From NCBI GenBank assembly GCA_031424095.1, contig JANPGU010000295.1, positions 1 through 6,286 on the forward strand: DNA of 6,286 nucleotides, read 5' to 3'. Shown here piece after piece: positions 6,211 through 6,286 of the stretch; position 1 is the stretch's first letter, and every line of letters begins with the position of its first letter. This DNA comes from ZC4RG30 sp031424095 (GTDB lineage Bacteria > Pseudomonadota > Gammaproteobacteria > Steroidobacterales > Steroidobacteraceae). The position numbers and the translations under genes are program-made. The notes beneath the pieces are model-generated. The model saw only the letters and a program-made list of their open reading frames with translations. It ran no database searches and was not told where the DNA came from.

Positions 6211-6286
6211 GCGAAGCCGATTTTGGCTTGGGGCGCCGCAACTTCCTCAAGCAGGGTGGCGCGCTGGTGGTCGGCATTTCGCTGTC
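6207..6286 (+). CDS. N-terminus of a Tat-exported protein, probably IorB-type molybdopterin subunit (partial)
   Basis: Only 26 codons are visible before the window ends. They begin MSEADFGLGRRNFLKQGG and continue into a hydrophobic ALVVGISLS stretch, a textbook twin-arginine signal (GRRNFLK, with R10 and R11). The ATG at 6207 overlaps the stop of the [2Fe-2S] subunit gene by ATGA, with AGAAGG about 9 bases upstream. Large subunits of the IorB group commonly carry a Tat signal while their IorA partner has none, so this is most likely the molybdenum-binding catalytic subunit of the second enzyme. The identity is inferred from position and signal type; no catalytic motif lies inside the window. 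Confidence 0.75.
   Translation, partial: MSEADFGLGRRNFLKQGGALVVGISL

Overview
The window is GC-rich, gene-dense DNA. Short overlaps (ATGA, TGATG, 8-11 bp) join its genes into two divergent operons. Two twin-arginine (Tat) signal peptides, a likely lipobox and a membrane b-type cytochrome point to a Gram-negative, respiring bacterium, most likely a proteobacterium. The sequence alone does not support a genus. No tRNA, rRNA, CRISPR array, insertion sequence or long repeat was seen.

Minus-strand operon, read from about 5640 down to 1: (1) a [2Fe-2S] subunit of a molybdenum hydroxylase with a Tat signal (4973-5623); (2) its molybdopterin-binding catalytic subunit (2578-4983); (3) its FAD subunit, carrying a four-cysteine loop like those that hold a [4Fe-4S] cluster in PaoB and HcrB (1578-2567); (4) a 56-residue single-span membrane protein that is easy to miss (1411-1581); (5) a four-helix cytochrome b of the formate dehydrogenase gamma / cytochrome b561 type (816-1406); (6) an unrecognised helical protein of 130 residues (431-823); (7) the first 143 codons of a carboxylesterase/phospholipase-type alpha/beta hydrolase (1-431), cut by the window edge.

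Plus-strand operon: a small [2Fe-2S] subunit of the isoquinoline 1-oxidoreductase (IorA) type without a signal peptide (5719-6210). It overlaps by ATGA the start of a Tat-signal-bearing protein (from 6207, cut by the window edge), which by position should be the IorB-type molybdopterin subunit.

Working model (inference): the minus-strand enzyme is folded with its cofactors in the cytoplasm and exported as a complex by the Tat signal on the small subunit, as for E. coli PaoABC. Unlike the soluble Pao enzyme, it would pass electrons through the cytochrome b, perhaps with the small membrane protein, into the quinone pool. The substrate cannot be read from the sequence; the PaoABC resemblance makes an aldehyde or N-heterocycle reasonable. 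The 95-bp gap between the operons must hold both promoters.
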